Of a DNA stretch of 45,016 nucleotides, positions 24,231-32,382 are shown piece after piece; the first letter of the stretch is position 1, and each line of letters starts with the position of its first letter. The DNA is taken from the NCBI GenBank assembly GCA_031546845.1, contig JAVBJT010000033.1, positions 1-45,016 of the forward strand, in the 5' to 3' direction. The notes under the pieces are model-generated. The model searched no databases, was not told where the DNA came from, and worked only from the letters and a program-made list of their open reading frames with translations. The position numbers and the translations under genes were made by a program. The DNA is from Azoarcus sp031546845. Its GTDB lineage: Bacteria > Pseudomonadota > Gammaproteobacteria > Burkholderiales > Rhodocyclaceae.

Positions 24231-25427
24231 ATGGCTGAATCGTTTTTTTCTCCCTGCCCCCGCGGCTTGGAGGCTTTGCTGGCGGATGAGTTGCGCGATT
24301 GCGGGGCGAGCGCTGTCGATGTGGTTCATGGCGGCGTATCGTGGCAGGGGGATTGGTCGGCCTGCTATCGTGCCAATCTGGAAAGCCGGCTCGCCACGCG
24401 CGTGCTGTGGCGGGTGGCGAGTGGGCGCTACCGCGCCGAAGTCGATATCTACAAGCTGGCCTACAGCGTGACGTGGGCAAAGTGGTTTACGCCGGACGAT
24501 ACGATCCGCGTTTTCGTTACCGCGCAGAAATCGCCGCTGAAAAGCCTGGAGTTCATCACGTTACGGGTCAAGGATGCGGTGTGCGATCACTTTCGCGCGG
24601 TGCAGGGGCGGCGGCCGAGTGTGGATACCGCCGCGCCGGCGGTGCGCATTTATGTTTTTCTAACTGCCGATAGCATCACGCTTTACCTCGATACTTCCGG
24701 CGATCCGCTATACAAGCGCGGCTTCAAGGTGGCGGCGGTGGAAGCGCCGCTGAAGGAAAACCTTGCCGCCGGCATTCTGCGCCTGACCGGCTGGCGGCCG
24801 GACGAGGCGCTGATCGACCCGATGTGCGGTAGCGGCACTTTTTTGCTCGAGGCCGCCCAGATCGCACTCGATATCGCGCCCGGTCTGGGGCGGCCGTTCG
24901 CTTTCGAGCGGCTGCGCATGTTCGACCGCGCGGCCTGGGGCGCGCTACGTGGCGCGGCGGAAAAGCGCCGGCTGGCGGTGCGTCCGCTACCGATCTTCGG
25001 TTCCGATATCGTCGGTGAGCAGGTGCGCCGTAGCCGGGCGACGCTCGAAGCGGCGGGGCTGGCTGGTTGTGTGACGCTCGATCGCGCCGACGTGCTCGAA
25101 CGCGTGCAGCCGGCCGCGGAGGGGGTCATGGTGGCAAACCCGCCTTATGGTGTTCGTATCGGCGAAGAGGAGGCTCTGGCCGCTTTTTACCCCCAATTGG
25201 GAGATGCGTTGAAAAAACGCTGGGATGGCTGGCGCTGCCATTTTTTGAGTGGTGATCCGGTGTTGCCGAAGTTAATTGGCCTCAAGGCCAGCCGTCGTAC
25301 GCCGTTGTTCAATGGGGCTGTGGAGTGCCGGCTGTATGAGTACCGGATGGTGGCGGGGAGCTTGCGGCGGCGTCCGCCATCGCAGGTTTCCGCGTCGGCG
25401 GACGATGGTGCCGCTACGCCGCTATAA
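24231..25427 (+). CDS. THUMP-domain 23S rRNA guanine-N2 methyltransferase (RlmL N-domain/YpsC type)
   Basis: 398 residues. The N-terminus FFSPCPRGLEALLADEL is typical of the RlmL/YpsC group. A ferredoxin-like plus THUMP RNA-binding region covers about 40-160 (TIRVFVTAQKSPLKSLEF, VRIYVFLTADSITLYLDTSG). The methyltransferase has motif I DPMCGSGTF at 196-204 and NPPYG at 303-307, the signature for methylation of exocyclic N2 of guanine. The length fits a single-domain enzyme for G2445 of 23S rRNA, without the second RlmK domain of the E. coli fusion. Start choice: ATG 24231 fits homologue length; ATG 24225 and TTG 24213 are in frame upstream. A low-complexity tail follows the conserved core. Confidence 0.88.
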   Translation: MAESFFSPCPRGLEALLADELRDCGASAVDVVHGGVSWQGDWSACYRANLESRLATRVLWRVASGRYRAEVDIYKLAYSVTWAKWFTPDDTIRVFVTAQKSPLKSLEFITLRVKDAVCDHFRAVQGRRPSVDTAAPAVRIYVFLTADSITLYLDTSGDPLYKRGFKVAAVEAPLKENLAAGILRLTGWRPDEALIDPMCGSGTFLLEAAQIALDIAPGLGRPFAFERLRMFDRAAWGALRGAAEKRRLAVRPLPIFGSDIVGEQVRRSRATLEAAGLAGCVTLDRADVLERVQPAAEGVMVANPPYGVRIGEEEALAAFYPQLGDALKKRWDGWRCHFLSGDPVLPKLIGLKASRRTPLFNGAVECRLYEYRMVAGSLRRRPPSQVSASADDGAATPL

Positions 25428-25449
25428 GGCAGATGAAGGGGGGAATGCG

Positions 25450-25971
25450 ATGAGTAAGTACAAGGTCACGCCGACAAGCGTCGAACGCAAGATGCGTGAT
25501 GACGATTTCATCGTCTCCAAGACGGATACCAAAGGCAGGATTACTTACTGCAACCGGGTGTTCATCGAGTTTTCCGGCTATGCCGAAAGCGAGCTGCTTG
25601 GTGCGCAGCACAACATCGTGCGCCATCCGGATATGCCGCGCGGCGTTTTTCAGTATTTGTGGGATTGCCTGACGGCAGGGCGCGAATGCTTTGCGTATGT
25701 CAAAAACATGTCGAAGGACGGCGGGCATTATTGGGTGTTCGCCAACGTTACGCCGTCTTATGACGCCGCCGGCCGCGTCGAGGGTTATTTCTCGGTCCGG
25801 CGCAAACCGGCGGATGAAGCGGTGCGTGTCTGCAGCGCGCTTTATCGGGAGATGCTTGCCGTCGAACAAAAAGCAGGTCCGCGCGAGGCAATAGCCGCCT
25901 CGTTGGCGCTACTGACTGAAGTTTTGGCGGGAAAGGGAGTGAGCTATGAACAATTTATCCTTTCTTTCTAG
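25450..25971 (+). CDS. Aer-type PAS domain protein (redox/oxygen sensor half)
   Basis: 173 residues. Residues about 20-125 form a PAS domain very close to that of Aer: IVSKTDTKGRITYCNRVFIEFSGY, NIVRHPDMPRGVFQYLW, VKNMSKDGGHYWVFANVTP and GYFSVRRKP. In Aer this domain binds FAD and reports electron-transport state for energy taxis. Here it stands alone, without membrane or signalling domains, and the last 26 bases overlap the chemoreceptor gene in another frame. The two products may act together as a split Aer. GGGGGG precedes the ATG by a suitable distance. Residues after about 130 are a helical tail that could contact the partner. Confidence 0.87.
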   Translation: MSKYKVTPTSVERKMRDDDFIVSKTDTKGRITYCNRVFIEFSGYAESELLGAQHNIVRHPDMPRGVFQYLWDCLTAGRECFAYVKNMSKDGGHYWVFANVTPSYDAAGRVEGYFSVRRKPADEAVRVCSALYREMLAVEQKAGPREAIAASLALLTEVLAGKGVSYEQFILSF

Positions 25972-27430
25972 AACGCGCTTGCAGGTCTGGGGTGCTAACG
26001 GCCTGTTGTCGGTGGCCGTTTTGGCAGGCTGGGCTGTGCATGGCTGGGCGGTTGGCGATTTGCTGTGGGGTGGGGCGCTTGTTGTCGCCGGCGTGTTGTC
26101 AGGGTTTTTTTATCTGCGCCATGTGGCCATCATGGATCGGGTGCTGCGCGATGTTTCGGAAGTGGCGCGGCAGAGCGCTGCCGGCCGGGTCGGCGGGCGT
26201 GTGACTGGTTTGGCCCATAACGACATGCTGAGCCGTGCGTGCTGGGATATCAATGACATGCTCGACCAGCTCGAAACCTGCTTTCGCGAACAACGCACCG
26301 CGTTGTCGTGCGCCAGCAAGGGGGCGTTTGAGCGGCGCGCGCAGGTTGTGGGTGTGCATGGCGTTTTCCGCGATGCGCTTGAAGCGACGAACCAGTCGCT
26401 TGCCAGTTTGGAGCAGACCTGGCGGGATGGGCGGCGCGGCCGTTTGCTGTCGCGCGCGGGGCAGTTGAATTCGACCAATCTGCTGCACAACATGCGCACC
26501 AATCAGCAAGACATGCTCAGTATCGTTGCCGCTACCGAGGCGTTGTCGAAGCTGGCGGGGCAGGCGGCGAGCGAGGCGGAAAGCGGTAGAGCGGCGATGA
26601 ATCAGGTCGTGGCCGATTTTTCCGGTATCGCCGAGAAGGTGGGAAGGGTGAGCGTGGAGATCGAGGAACTCAACGCCCACAGTAGCGAAATTACGCGGTC
26701 GGTGGCGTTGATCCGGCGTATTGCCGATCAGACCAATCTACTTGCGCTCAATGCCGCGATCGAAGCGGCACGCGCGGGGGAACATGGCCGGGGCTTTGCC
26801 GTGGTGGCCGACGAGGTGCGCAAATTGGCGGAAGACACGATTCGCGCATCGGGCGAGATTGGCGGCGTGATGAACATTTTGAGGGACCAGGCGGAAAGGA
26901 TGCTCGCGGATGCGGGGCAGATGAAGAGCATGGCCGATCAGTCGCGCGCCAGCGGTATCGAGTTGGAAACACGCTTCACCTCTTTTGCCGAGGCGGCCGG
27001 GCAGTCGCTGGAGCGGATCGATTATGTGTACGACATCAGTTTTACCGCGCTGGCCAAGGTGGATCATTTCGTGTTCAAGCAAAATGCCTATCTGGCACTG
27101 GATCGCGGCGGCCAATCGAACGAGGCGCTGGCGGTGCGCGTGACCGAGCACGAGTGCCGTTTCGGCCGCTGGTTGGCGTCGCCGGATACGGCACGTTTTC
27201 ATTCGTCCGGCGCTTATCGCCAACTGGCCGAGCCGCACGGCGCAGTGCATCAGAACATGGCGCAGGCCGTGCGTTTGATGTCGCAGGACTGGGCGTCCGA
27301 TGTCACGCTTCAGGAAGAAATTTTTGAATCCTTGAGCCGGGCCGAGAAAGGCAGCGATCAGGTTGTGGAATTGCTTGATCGCATGGTTAAGGACCGTCAC
27401 GGCGAGGACCACCACAACGCGAAAGCCTGA
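25946..27430 (+). CDS. methyl-accepting chemotaxis protein with C-terminal CZB zinc-binding domain
   Basis: 494 residues. Two closely spaced membrane helices (about 16-36 and 41-58) with almost no periplasmic loop indicate that it senses cytoplasmic signals. A HAMP-like linker follows. The signalling tip DQTNLLALNAAIEAARAGEHGRGFAVVADEV is around residues 260-290 (CheA/CheW contact). The C-terminal part is a chemoreceptor zinc-binding (CZB) domain with H374 (KVDHFVFK), C404 in CRFGRW and later histidines (EPHGAVHQN); these residues bind zinc in known CZB proteins. It overlaps the PAS gene and probably forms an aerotaxis or redox-taxis receptor with it. It is convergent with pilU; a nested inverted repeat spans the two stop codons. 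Confidence 0.93.
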   Translation: MNNLSFLSRTRLQVWGANGLLSVAVLAGWAVHGWAVGDLLWGGALVVAGVLSGFFYLRHVAIMDRVLRDVSEVARQSAAGRVGGRVTGLAHNDMLSRACWDINDMLDQLETCFREQRTALSCASKGAFERRAQVVGVHGVFRDALEATNQSLASLEQTWRDGRRGRLLSRAGQLNSTNLLHNMRTNQQDMLSIVAATEALSKLAGQAASEAESGRAAMNQVVADFSGIAEKVGRVSVEIEELNAHSSEITRSVALIRRIADQTNLLALNAAIEAARAGEHGRGFAVVADEVRKLAEDTIRASGEIGGVMNILRDQAERMLADAGQMKSMADQSRASGIELETRFTSFAEAAGQSLERIDYVYDISFTALAKVDHFVFKQNAYLALDRGGQSNEALAVRVTEHECRFGRWLASPDTARFHSSGAYRQLAEPHGAVHQNMAQAVRLMSQDWASDVTLQEEIFESLSRAEKGSDQVVELLDRMVKDRHGEDHHNAKA

Positions 27431-27473
27431 CCGGGGCGTACCGAATATGGCCGGCCGGCTTCGGTTGCTTCGG

Positions 27474-28607
27474 TCAGATGATGTCGAGGTGCCGGATGCC
27501 GGCGTTAAGGTCGCGGTCGCCGTGTTTGCTGTTGAGCTTGATCTGCAGGCGCAAATCGTTGACCGAATCGGCGTTGCGTAGCGCGTCTTCGTAAGTGATG
27601 AAATCGTCTTCGTAGAGATCGAATAGGGATTGGTCGAAAGTTTGCATGCCCAGTTCGCGCGAGCGCTTCATGATTTCCTTGATGCCGGGGATTTCGCCTT
27701 TAAAGATGAGGTCGGTGATCAGCGGCGAGTTGAGCAGGATTTCGACTGCCGGCACCCGGCCCTTGCGGTCTTTCATCGGCAGCAGGCGCTGCGAAATCAT
27801 TGCGCGCATGTTGAGCGACAGATCCATCAGCAACTGGGTGCGGCGCTCTTCGGGGAAGAAGTTGATGATGCGGTCGATGGCCTGGTTGGCGCTGTTGGCA
27901 TGCAGCGTGGCAAGGCAGAGGTGGCCGGTTTCGGCGAAGGCGATGGCGTAATCCATTGTGTCGCGGTCGCGGATTTCACCCATCAGGATCACGTCTGGCG
28001 CTTGGCGCAAGGTGTTTCTCAGCGCGGCGCCCCAGGAGTCGGTGTCGATGCCGAGTTCGCGCTGGGAGACGATGCAGTTCTTGTGCGGATGAACGAATTC
28101 GATCGGGTCTTCGACGGTGATGATGTGGCCGTAGGAGTGCTCGTTACGGTGATCCACCATCGCCGCTAGCGAGGTTGTCTTGCCGGTGCCGGTGCCACCG
28201 ACGAAAATCACCAGCCCGCGCTTGGTCATGGCAATGTCTTGGAGCACGGTGGGCAGGCCAAGTTCGGCGATGGTGGGGATCTTCATCGAGATCGTGCGTA
28301 GCACCAACGCGACACGGGCCTGCTGAATGTAGGCGTTGACGCGGAAGCGCCCGATCCCCGCCGGCGAAATGGCGAAGTTGCATTCCTTCGTGGCCTCGAA
28401 CTCCGCCGCCTGGCGGTCGTTCATGATCGCGCGCGCCAACTCGGAGGTGTGCTGCGGCGACAGGCTCTGGTTGGACTGCGGCACGATACGCCCGTCGATT
28501 TTGATCGCGGGCGGAAAGCCGGCGTTGATGAAAAGGTCGGAGCCGTTTTTCTGCTGCATCAGGCGCAGCAGATCGTTCATGAATTTGATGGATTGATCGC
28601 GTTCCAT
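27474..28607 (-). CDS. pilU: type IV pilus retraction ATPase PilU
   Basis: 377 residues, a PilT-like hexameric ATPase of the secretion-ATPase superfamily. The Walker A motif is GTGTGKTT at 138-145. The Asp box and Walker B follow in DVILMGEIRDRDT, with the His box in CLATLHANS. The PilT-specific AIRNLIRE motif is absent; PLITDLIFKGEI appears at that place, as in PilU. PilU assists PilT in pilus retraction and needs PilT to work. AGGAG eight bases before the ATG confirms the start. It lies 74 bp downstream of pilT on the same strand, the usual pilT-pilU order. The C-terminal tail past about 345 is charged and variable. Confidence 0.96.
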   Translation of the reverse strand: MERDQSIKFMNDLLRLMQQKNGSDLFINAGFPPAIKIDGRIVPQSNQSLSPQHTSELARAIMNDRQAAEFEATKECNFAISPAGIGRFRVNAYIQQARVALVLRTISMKIPTIAELGLPTVLQDIAMTKRGLVIFVGGTGTGKTTSLAAMVDHRNEHSYGHIITVEDPIEFVHPHKNCIVSQRELGIDTDSWGAALRNTLRQAPDVILMGEIRDRDTMDYAIAFAETGHLCLATLHANSANQAIDRIINFFPEERRTQLLMDLSLNMRAMISQRLLPMKDRKGRVPAVEILLNSPLITDLIFKGEIPGIKEIMKRSRELGMQTFDQSLFDLYEDDFITYEDALRNADSVNDLRLQIKLNSKHGDRDLNAGIRHLDII

Positions 28608-28681
28608 TACAACACTCCTGGCGGCGGGCGGATGTGTGTCGCGCGTGCCGCGTGCGGTGATTCGCTATTCTCCTCCTATGT

Positions 28682-29728
28682 TCAGGAGGCGGCGAAATTG
28701 TCTTTGTTCTGCGCCCGGATGCGCGCTTCCGCGGCGGACACGACATTGCGGCGGACGAGGTCGGCCAGGCACTGGTCCAAGGTCTGCATGCCGCTGCTTT
28801 GGCTGGTTTGCATCGACGAGTACATCTGGGCGATTTTGTTTTCGCGGATCAGGTTGCGGATGGCCGGCGTGCCGATCATGATTTCATGCGCCGCGATCCG
28901 CCCCTGGCCGTCCTTGGTTTTGAGCAGCGTCTGCGAGATGACGGCGCGCAAGGATTCGGAGAGCATCGAGCGCACCATGTCTTTTTCCGCCGCGGGAAAG
29001 ACGTCGACGATACGGTCGATGGTTTTCGCCGCCGAGGAGGTATGCAGCGTGCCGAACACAAGGTGGCCGGTTTCGGCCGCGGTGAGCGCCAGGCGGATGG
29101 TCTCGAGGTCGCGCATTTCGCCCACCAGGATCACGTCCGGGTCTTCACGTAGCGCGGCGCGCAGCGCGTTGTTGAACGACATTGTGTCGCGGTGCACTTC
29201 GCGTTGGTTGATCAGGCAGCGCTTCGATTCATGAACGAACTCGATTGGGTCTTCGACGGTGAGGATGTGGGAGTATTTGTTTTCGTTAACGTAGTCGATC
29301 ATCGCCGCCAGGGTGGTCGATTTGCCCGAGCCCGTGGGGCCGGTCACGAGCACGATGCCGCGCGGCTGATCGGAAATTTCCTTGAAAATCTTGGGGCAGT
29401 TCAATTCTTCAAGCGTTAGCACCTTGCTCGGAATCGTCCGGAATACCGCGCCGGCACCCCGGTTCTGGTTGAACGCATTGACGCGGAAGCGGGCGAGGTT
29501 GGGCACTGCGAAGGAAAAGTCGCATTCCCACGTTTCCTCGTATTGCTTGCGCTGCGAGTCGTTCATGATGTCATACACCATGGCGTGCACATCCTTGTGC
29601 TCCATGGGCGGCAGGTTGATCCGGCGCACGTCGCCATGGACCCGGATCATCGGCGGCAGGCCGGATGACAAGTGCAAATCGGAGGCCTTATTCTTGACGG
29701 AGAAGGCGAGCAGTTCGGTGATGTCCAT
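28682..29728 (-). CDS. pilT: type IV pilus retraction ATPase PilT
   Basis: 348 residues, full length. The start MDITELLAFSVKNKASDLHLSSG is standard for PilT. The N-terminal PAS-like domain leads to Walker A GPTGSGKST at 130-138. The Asp box (TVEDPIEFVH), Walker B (DVILVGEMRD) and His box (TLHTSSA) follow, and the PilT hallmark AIRNLIRENKIAQMYSSMQT lies near the C-terminus. It powers pilus depolymerisation, twitching motility and DNA uptake. It is divergent from yggS, with which it shares a promoter region of about 110 bp. GGAGGAG-like purines precede pilU but not pilT, whose own ribosome-binding site is weak. Confidence 0.97.
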   Translation of the reverse strand: MDITELLAFSVKNKASDLHLSSGLPPMIRVHGDVRRINLPPMEHKDVHAMVYDIMNDSQRKQYEETWECDFSFAVPNLARFRVNAFNQNRGAGAVFRTIPSKVLTLEELNCPKIFKEISDQPRGIVLVTGPTGSGKSTTLAAMIDYVNENKYSHILTVEDPIEFVHESKRCLINQREVHRDTMSFNNALRAALREDPDVILVGEMRDLETIRLALTAAETGHLVFGTLHTSSAAKTIDRIVDVFPAAEKDMVRSMLSESLRAVISQTLLKTKDGQGRIAAHEIMIGTPAIRNLIRENKIAQMYSSMQTSQSSGMQTLDQCLADLVRRNVVSAAEARIRAQNKDNFAAS

Positions 29729-29799
29729 GAGCGGATTCGCTTGAGGGAAGTACGGGCTGTGGGGCGAGGGCGGCGAAAGGGTGGCTTAAAGGGCGATGC

Positions 29800-29805
29800 T
29801 ATACT
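29800..29805 (+). promoter_or_regulatory. -10 element upstream of yggS
   Basis: TATACT, one base off the consensus TATAAT, lies 21 to 36 bases before the candidate yggS starts. No clear -35 is seen at the right distance. If used, transcription would begin near 29812, leaving a very short leader. Confidence 0.5.
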
Positions 29806-29841
29806 TTCGGCGCATTGTTCCGAGGGATGAATCGCGCCAAT

Positions 29842-30564
29842 ATGACATTAATCTCCGCCAACATGCAAGCCGTGAACGCGCGCATCCGGCGCGCGGCCGA
29901 GGCTGTCGGGCGCGATCCGGTGCGGATCGAATTGCTTGCGGTGAGTAAAACCTGGCCGGCGTCGGCTGTGCGCGAAGCGGTGGAGGCGGGCCAGCGCGCC
30001 TTTGGCGAGAATTATGTGCAGGAAGGGGTGGAAAAGATCGAGACGCTTGCCGCGTGCTCCGCGCTCGATCTCGAATGGCATTTCATCGGCCCTTTGCAGA
30101 GCAATAAGACTGGCCTGGTGGCGCGCTATTTCCAGTGGGTGCATAGCATCGAGCGGGCGAAGATCGCTGAGCGCTTGTCCGCGCAGCGCGATGCCCGCCT
30201 GCCGGCACTGAACGTGTGCATTCAGGTCAACATCAGCGGCGAGGACAGCAAGAGCGGTGTCGCGCCCGAGGCGGCGGCGGAACTTGCGCGCGCTGTGGCA
30301 GCGTTGCCGCGTTTGCGGCTGCGCGGGCTGATGGCGATCCCCGAGCCGACGGATGATGTCACCACGCAGCGAGCTCGCTTTGCTTCCTTGCGGCGTTTGT
30401 GCGATGAACTCGTTGCTGGGGGGCTGGCGTTGGATACTTTGTCGATGGGTATGTCGCACGACCTTGAAGCGGCGGTGGCCGAGGGGGCGACGCTGGTGCG
30501 CGTGGGTACGGCGATCTTTGGAGCGAGAAATACAGGTGCGGGGTCTTCCGCTGATCCTCAATGA
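29842..30564 (+). CDS. yggS: YggS-family pyridoxal phosphate homeostasis protein (PLPBP)
   Basis: 240 residues, a fold-type III PLP-binding protein without known enzyme activity that buffers PLP and affects amino-acid metabolism. The PLP lysine is K36 in LLAVSKTWP. Other family segments are FGENYVQEGVEK, WHFIGPLQSNK, QVNISGEDSKSG and LSMGMSHDLEAAVAEGATLVRVGTAIFG. The ATG at 29842 aligns with E. coli YggS position 1. ATG 29827, directly after GAGGG, is an in-frame alternative adding five residues. It heads the yggS-proC-yggT-yggU cluster found in many proteobacteria. Confidence 0.95.
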   Translation: MTLISANMQAVNARIRRAAEAVGRDPVRIELLAVSKTWPASAVREAVEAGQRAFGENYVQEGVEKIETLAACSALDLEWHFIGPLQSNKTGLVARYFQWVHSIERAKIAERLSAQRDARLPALNVCIQVNISGEDSKSGVAPEAAAELARAVAALPRLRLRGLMAIPEPTDDVTTQRARFASLRRLCDELVAGGLALDTLSMGMSHDLEAAVAEGATLVRVGTAIFGARNTGAGSSADPQ

Positions 30565-30617
30565 ATAAGCCGGGAACGGCGCCGGCTTTGCTAGAGCCGG
30601 AAAATCAGGGCCAGAAA

Positions 30618-31430
30618 ATGAAAATAAGCTTTCTCGGTGGCGGCAATATGGCCGGCGCGTTGATCGGCGGGCTTGTCGGCAAGGATTTCGCGGCGGACGA
30701 CTTGCAGGTGGTGGAAGTCGATGAAGCCAGCCGCGCGCGGCTGGCCGCGCGCTACGGTGTGCGTGCGGTGGCGGCGCCCGACGATGAATTTCTGGCGTGC
30801 GATGTGTTCGTGCTGGCGGTCAAGCCGCAGCAGATGAAGGCAGCGTTGACGCCGCTCGCCGGGCGCTTGTCGTCACAAGTTGTCGTCAGCATCGCCGCCG
30901 GCTTGCGTTTGGCTGACCTTGGGCGTTGGCTTGGTGGTTATCGTCGCCTGGTGCGCTGCATGCCGAATACGCCGGCCTTGATCGGCGCGGGCGTGACGGG
31001 CCTGTTTGCCGATGCCTCGGTGGATGAAGCTGGGCGGCAGGCCGCCGAGCGCGTGCTCACCGCTGTCGGCAGTACCGTGTGGGTCGGCGACGAGGCGCAG
31101 ATGGATGCGGTAACGGCGATATCGGGCAGCGGCCCGGCTTACGTGTTTCACTTTATCGAGGCCCTGGAATCCGCCGGGCGCTCGCTCGGTTTCGACGAAA
31201 GCGCCGCCCGCCGGCTCGCGATCGACACCGTGCTTGGCGCGGTGAAGCTCGCTACCGCCTCACAGGAAGGGCCCGCGCAGTTGCGCGAGCGCGTCACGTC
31301 CAAGGGGGGCACCACCGAGGCGGCGCTCGCCAGCCTGACCGCCGCCGGCTGGCACGACGAGTTGGTTGCCGCCGTGGCGGCGGCGGCCGCGCGCGGGCGG
31401 GAACTCGGCGATCTGCTCGGCAAGGGCTAG
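30618..31430 (+). CDS. proC: pyrroline-5-carboxylate reductase
   Basis: 270 residues. It catalyses the last step of proline synthesis, reducing pyrroline-5-carboxylate with NAD(P)H. The Rossmann motif is at the N-terminus (MKISFLGGGNMAGALIGG). Conserved segments are FVLAVKPQQM, MPNTPALIGAGVTGL, the substrate site TAISGSGPAYVFHFIEAL, and TSKGGTTEAAL near the end. An in-frame ATG at 30561 overlaps the yggS stop (ATGA) and would add 19 unconserved residues. Family alignment favours 30618, but reading from 30561 by coupling is possible. Confidence 0.95.
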   Translation: MKISFLGGGNMAGALIGGLVGKDFAADDLQVVEVDEASRARLAARYGVRAVAAPDDEFLACDVFVLAVKPQQMKAALTPLAGRLSSQVVVSIAAGLRLADLGRWLGGYRRLVRCMPNTPALIGAGVTGLFADASVDEAGRQAAERVLTAVGSTVWVGDEAQMDAVTAISGSGPAYVFHFIEALESAGRSLGFDESAARRLAIDTVLGAVKLATASQEGPAQLRERVTSKGGTTEAALASLTAAGWHDELVAAVAAAAARGRELGDLLGKG

Positions 31431-31450
31431 CAAACAGGAGGGGGTGAGAC

Positions 31451-32035
31451 GTGCTCGTCAATGTGGCGCTGTTGATTCTCAATACCGTGTTCGGTTTCAT
31501 CACGCTGGTGCTGCTGGCGCGGTTTTTCATGCAATGGCAGCGGGTGTCGTTTCGCAACCAGATCGGCCACTTTGTTGTGACGACGACCGATTGGATCGTG
31601 CGGCCGCTGCGGCGCGTTGTACCCGGCCTGTTCGGGTTGGATATGGCCAGCCTGCTGCCGGCCTGGCTGTTTCAGGCGTTGTGGGTGTTTATCCGGCTTT
31701 TGCTGCACGGCGAGCCGTTGAGCGCGAATCCGCTGAGCGTGTTGCTCGGTGTCGGCGGCTTGGGGTTGATCGAACTGCTACGAATGATGATTTATCTGGT
31801 TTTCGGCATCGTACTGGTTTCGGCGGTGCTGTCGTGGGTCAGCCCGCACGCACCTGCCGCGCCGATTTTTCATGCGCTGGCCGATCCGTTTCTGCGGCCG
31901 TTTCGCCGCATTGTGCCGATCGTCGCCAATGTCGATCTGTCGCCCTTGGCGTTGATGCTGGTGTTGCAGATTGCGCTCATGATGCTGAGTGGGTTGCAAG
32001 GCGATTTCGCGCCGTTGCTGTTCGGTGTGCGATGA
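31451..32035 (+). CDS. yggT: YggT-family integral membrane protein
   Basis: 194 residues with two YGGT units of paired helices: residues about 1-75 (LVNVALLILNTVFGFITLVLLARFFMQW, PGLFGLDMASLLPAW) and 100-190 (MMIYLVFGIVLVSAVLSWVSP, FLRPFRRIVPIVANVDLSPLALML). Function is not settled; relatives affect osmotic tolerance, and the cyanobacterial and plastid members affect membrane complex assembly or nucleoid distribution. AGGAGGGGG just upstream supports the GTG start. It follows proC by 20 bp and its stop overlaps the next gene by four bases. Confidence 0.93.
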   Translation: MLVNVALLILNTVFGFITLVLLARFFMQWQRVSFRNQIGHFVVTTTDWIVRPLRRVVPGLFGLDMASLLPAWLFQALWVFIRLLLHGEPLSANPLSVLLGVGGLGLIELLRMMIYLVFGIVLVSAVLSWVSPHAPAAPIFHALADPFLRPFRRIVPIVANVDLSPLALMLVLQIALMMLSGLQGDFAPLLFGVR

Positions 32036-32328
32036 GCGATTGGTTGTGCCGCGCAGCTGATGGCAGTTTGTTATTGACGCTGCACATTCAGCCCGGCGCG
32101 AAGCAGACGGGCTTTGCCGGTCCGCATGGTGTGGCGATGAAGTTGCGTCTGGCGGCGCCGCCGGTCGATGGCAAGGCTAATGCCGCGCTATGCGTTTTTC
32201 TTGCCACTTTCTGTGCGGTGCCGAAGGCAGCGGTAACGCTAGTGAGCGGCGAAACCTCGCGGGCGAAGCGGGTGCGTATCGTGGGTGCGGACGAGGCCGC
32301 GCTGGCGCGGCTGCGTGCCCTGGGTTGA
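32032..32328 (+). CDS. yggU: DUF167 / YggU-family protein
   Basis: 98 residues. Recognised by LHIQPGAKQTGFAG, MKLRLAAPPVDGKANAAL and VTLVSGETSRAKRVRI, the three conserved blocks of DUF167. Function is unknown. The ATG overlaps the yggT stop (ATGA), so it is probably translated by coupling. It ends the cluster and is followed by a terminator. It is convergent with the pyrimidine operon. Confidence 0.92.
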   Translation: MSDWLCRAADGSLLLTLHIQPGAKQTGFAGPHGVAMKLRLAAPPVDGKANAALCVFLATFCAVPKAAVTLVSGETSRAKRVRIVGADEAALARLRALG

Positions 32329-32329
32329 A

Positions 32330-32368
32330 GCCGGCCGCTGCATTCGCAGCGCCGGTCGGCGTTTTTTT
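32330..32368 (+). terminator. intrinsic terminator after the yggS-proC-yggT-yggU cluster
   Basis: The stem pairs 32330-32341 with 32346-32360 (twelve pairs including one G-T, with a three-base bulge at 32352-32354), loop attc, followed by seven T at 32362-32368. It begins two bases after the yggU stop. The minus-strand version lacks a U-tract, so it probably serves only the plus-strand genes. Confidence 0.85.
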
Positions 32369-32382
32369 ACTGCCGCCGAAGA

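Noticed and set aside
30561..30617. proC start at the ATGA overlapping the yggS stop
   Set aside because: The 19 added residues are unlike any ProC N-terminus; the Rossmann motif begins directly at the 30618 ATG. Coupling cannot be excluded.
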